Made by a program: the position numbers and the translations under genes
Notes under the pieces: generated by a model
Told to the model about the DNA's origin: nothing
Databases searched by the model: none
What the model saw: only the letters and a program-made list of their open reading frames with translations
Shown: positions 6,075 through 6,654 of the stretch, piece by piece
How the letters are laid out: each line of letters begins with the position of its first letter
Position numbering within the stretch: the stretch's first letter is position 1
NCBI GenBank assembly: GCA_038233815.1
Contig: JBBSVE010000160.1
Location: forward strand, 1-6,654
Length of the DNA: 6,654 nt
Source of the DNA: JBBSVE01 sp038233815
GTDB taxonomy: Bacteria; Pseudomonadota; Alphaproteobacteria; Rhodobacterales; Rhodobacteraceae
Direction of reading: 5' to 3'

Positions 6075-6251
6075 TTAAGATACTGTTCGCACCTGCAGAT
6101 CGGTTTGGGTTGCGTTGAAGGAGCCCACGGCGGGCGGTTGGGCGGCGTGGGGCCGGTGGTGGGTGTAGAAGGTGATCCATCGACCGATACCGACCTTGGC
6201 TTGCGTGCCAGTTTCCCAGGGGTGCCGATAGACGCATTCATACTTTAAAGC
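6075..6251 (-). pseudogene. IS3-family transposase orfB, C-terminal piece
   Basis: Read leftward from 6251: ALKYECVYRHPWETG, AKVGIGRWITFYTHHRPHAA, QPPAV, ending TDLQVRTVS and TAA at 6077-6075. This follows the IS3 orfB C-terminus (SLKYECVYLHAWETG...W..FYN..RPH.A.GG.PPAVVY...). The two or three residues usually found between RPHAA and QPPAV (often including GG) are missing, pointing to decay. The catalytic Glu that normally precedes this block in the ERLWRSLKYE context is gone, replaced by IS630 sequence. Confidence 0.85.
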
Positions 6252-6254
6252 GGT

Positions 6255-6389
6255 TTGCCTTTGCTCGCCCATGGCTGCTGGATGCTCTTCCTGCCGGCTT
6301 GCTCGCCAGACTTGTATTTCATCGAGATGGCTTTCTCGAAGCTGAAGGCGCATCTCCGCCGCATCGGCGCGCGAACCTACGATACCCTC
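6255..6389 (+). pseudogene. IS630-family transposase internal fragment
   Basis: The plus frame gives GCWMLFLPACSPDLYFIEMAFSKLKAHLRRIGARTYDTL (about 6273-6389), matching the IS630 C-terminal block LLFLP.YSPDLNPIEMAFSKLKAHLRR. The Glu of the family's SPDLNPIE box, third residue of the DDE triad, is present, but Asn-Pro is changed to Tyr-Phe. Similarity ends abruptly after DTL, where the strand becomes the reverse of IS3 orfB, and the N-terminal and last parts of the transposase are absent. It is a dead internal piece without its own ends. Confidence 0.85.
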
Positions 6390-6473
6390 ATGGTGAATCG
6401 CTGCGTTCAATGCCTCGAGACACGAGTCCGCCTCCGGGGTGTTGGAAACACGCCAGGCCAGAACCTTGCGTAG
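6390..6473 (-). pseudogene. IS3-family transposase orfB, upstream piece
   Basis: Read leftward from about 6470: RKVLAWRVSNTPEADSCLEALNAAIHH, matching the orfB core block (F)TRKVLAWR.SNTLEADFCVEALNEAIH. It ends at 6390, where IS3 would continue toward the MNTDQGSQFTS box holding the second catalytic Asp. On its other side it stops at about 6473-6478, abutting LysR-like sequence, so the 5' half of orfB and all of orfA are missing. Confidence 0.82.
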
Positions 6474-6474
6474 A

Positions 6475-6654
6475 AACCGGGGTCGCGGGAATGCCGAAGC
6501 GGGCGGTCCAGTCGCCCCAGCCGGGCCGGGGGCCCGCGAAGGCGATGCGCGGCAGCTCCGTCCAGCGCCCGCCGTGCGCGCAGAGGCCGGGTGCTGCCAC
6601 CGGCGCCATCCGTTCGGCAAACAGCCGGTGCGTGCGTGCGCGTGGCCAGTCGCC
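6475..6654 (-). pseudogene. LysR-family regulator (GcvA-like) fragment, truncated by the IS3 remnant
   Basis: The minus frame is open from the right edge: GDWPRARTHRLFAERMAPVAAPGL, then LPRIAFAGPRPGWGDWTARFGIPATP. This fits the effector-binding domain of GcvA-type LysR regulators (HRLF.E.M.PV.APGL...LPLL......W..WF..AG.P). The DNA-binding N-terminus would lie to the right, outside the window. Similarity ends near 6478, where IS3 orfB sequence begins in another frame; the LysR frame then runs on into a TGA at 6390-6388. About a third of the effector domain is therefore missing and the regulator is probably nonfunctional. Family call is from motif resemblance only. Confidence 0.6.

Larger units (their letters stand above)
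6040..6478. mobile_element. Degenerate IS3-family remnant carrying an IS630-family fragment
   Basis: Two separated pieces of an IS3-family orfB on the minus strand (6390-6473 and 6075-6251) flank an internal fragment of an IS630-family transposase on the plus strand (about 6255-6389). The orfB stop codon is present, and the bases left of it (about 6040-6074) resemble an IS3 right end, but no terminal inverted repeat or target duplication can be shown. The element is not autonomous. Confidence 0.7.

Noticed and set aside
6626..6642. GTGCGTGCGTGCGCGTG-like short tandem pattern on the right edge
   Set aside because: It is only about three units long and falls inside the LysR-like reading frame, so it is explained by GC-rich coding sequence.
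1..6654. tRNA, rRNA, CRISPR array or riboswitch
   Set aside because: No cloverleaf with TTC-type arm, no rRNA-like sequence and no regularly spaced repeats were seen; the only repeat pair is the 18-bp one at 2907-2975.

Overview
The window reads as chromosomal or plasmid DNA of a high-GC alphaproteobacterium. The codon use, the styles of the lipoproteins and acetyltransferase, and the IS types fit the Rhodobacterales (Paracoccus/Rhodobacter/Roseobacter relatives). That placement is inference from sequence feel, not from a marker gene. There are no tRNA, rRNA or CRISPR features.

Layout. Bases 1-500 hold two transposase relics: a short C-terminal tail on + (2-64) and a frameshifted IS5-like (DUF772-type) N-terminal piece on - (about 498 to 250). 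Bases 499-784 have no recognisable gene. A minus-strand pair follows: a YfdC-like formate/nitrite-transporter-family membrane protein (785-1615) and, upstream of it, an OafA-type acyltransferase-3 membrane protein (1802-2887). Across a 256-bp divergent intergenic region, which carries a clear 18-bp direct repeat, lies a plus-strand hexapeptide-repeat acetyltransferase (3144-3647) with a nine-C run just after its start codon. The two transferases facing each other suggest a small locus for acyl decoration of a surface or exported polysaccharide. The FNT-like protein has no obvious link to that job.

Bases 3670-4333 hold a divergent pair of small lipoproteins. One is a 46-residue entericidin-family gene on - (3725-3865), with a strong RBS, a hairpin-type terminator and an upstream GGAAC-N17-CGTT motif that matches the EcfG general-stress sigma-factor consensus. 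The other is a 99-residue unknown lipoprotein on +. A 385-residue MFS transporter on + (4555-5712) comes next.

The right end (about 6040-6654) is degraded mobile DNA. An IS3-family orfB remnant on - has its middle, which should carry catalytic residues, replaced by an internal fragment of an IS630-family transposase in the opposite orientation. This mosaic abuts the truncated end of a GcvA-like LysR regulator that enters from beyond the window. The intact genes are therefore bracketed by IS relics, which suggests an accessory or rearranged segment.

No clearly new multi-gene system is visible. The most interesting signals are the candidate stress promoter plus hairpin at the entericidin gene, the direct repeat and poly-C tract at the acyl/acetyltransferase locus, and the IS3/IS630 mosaic.
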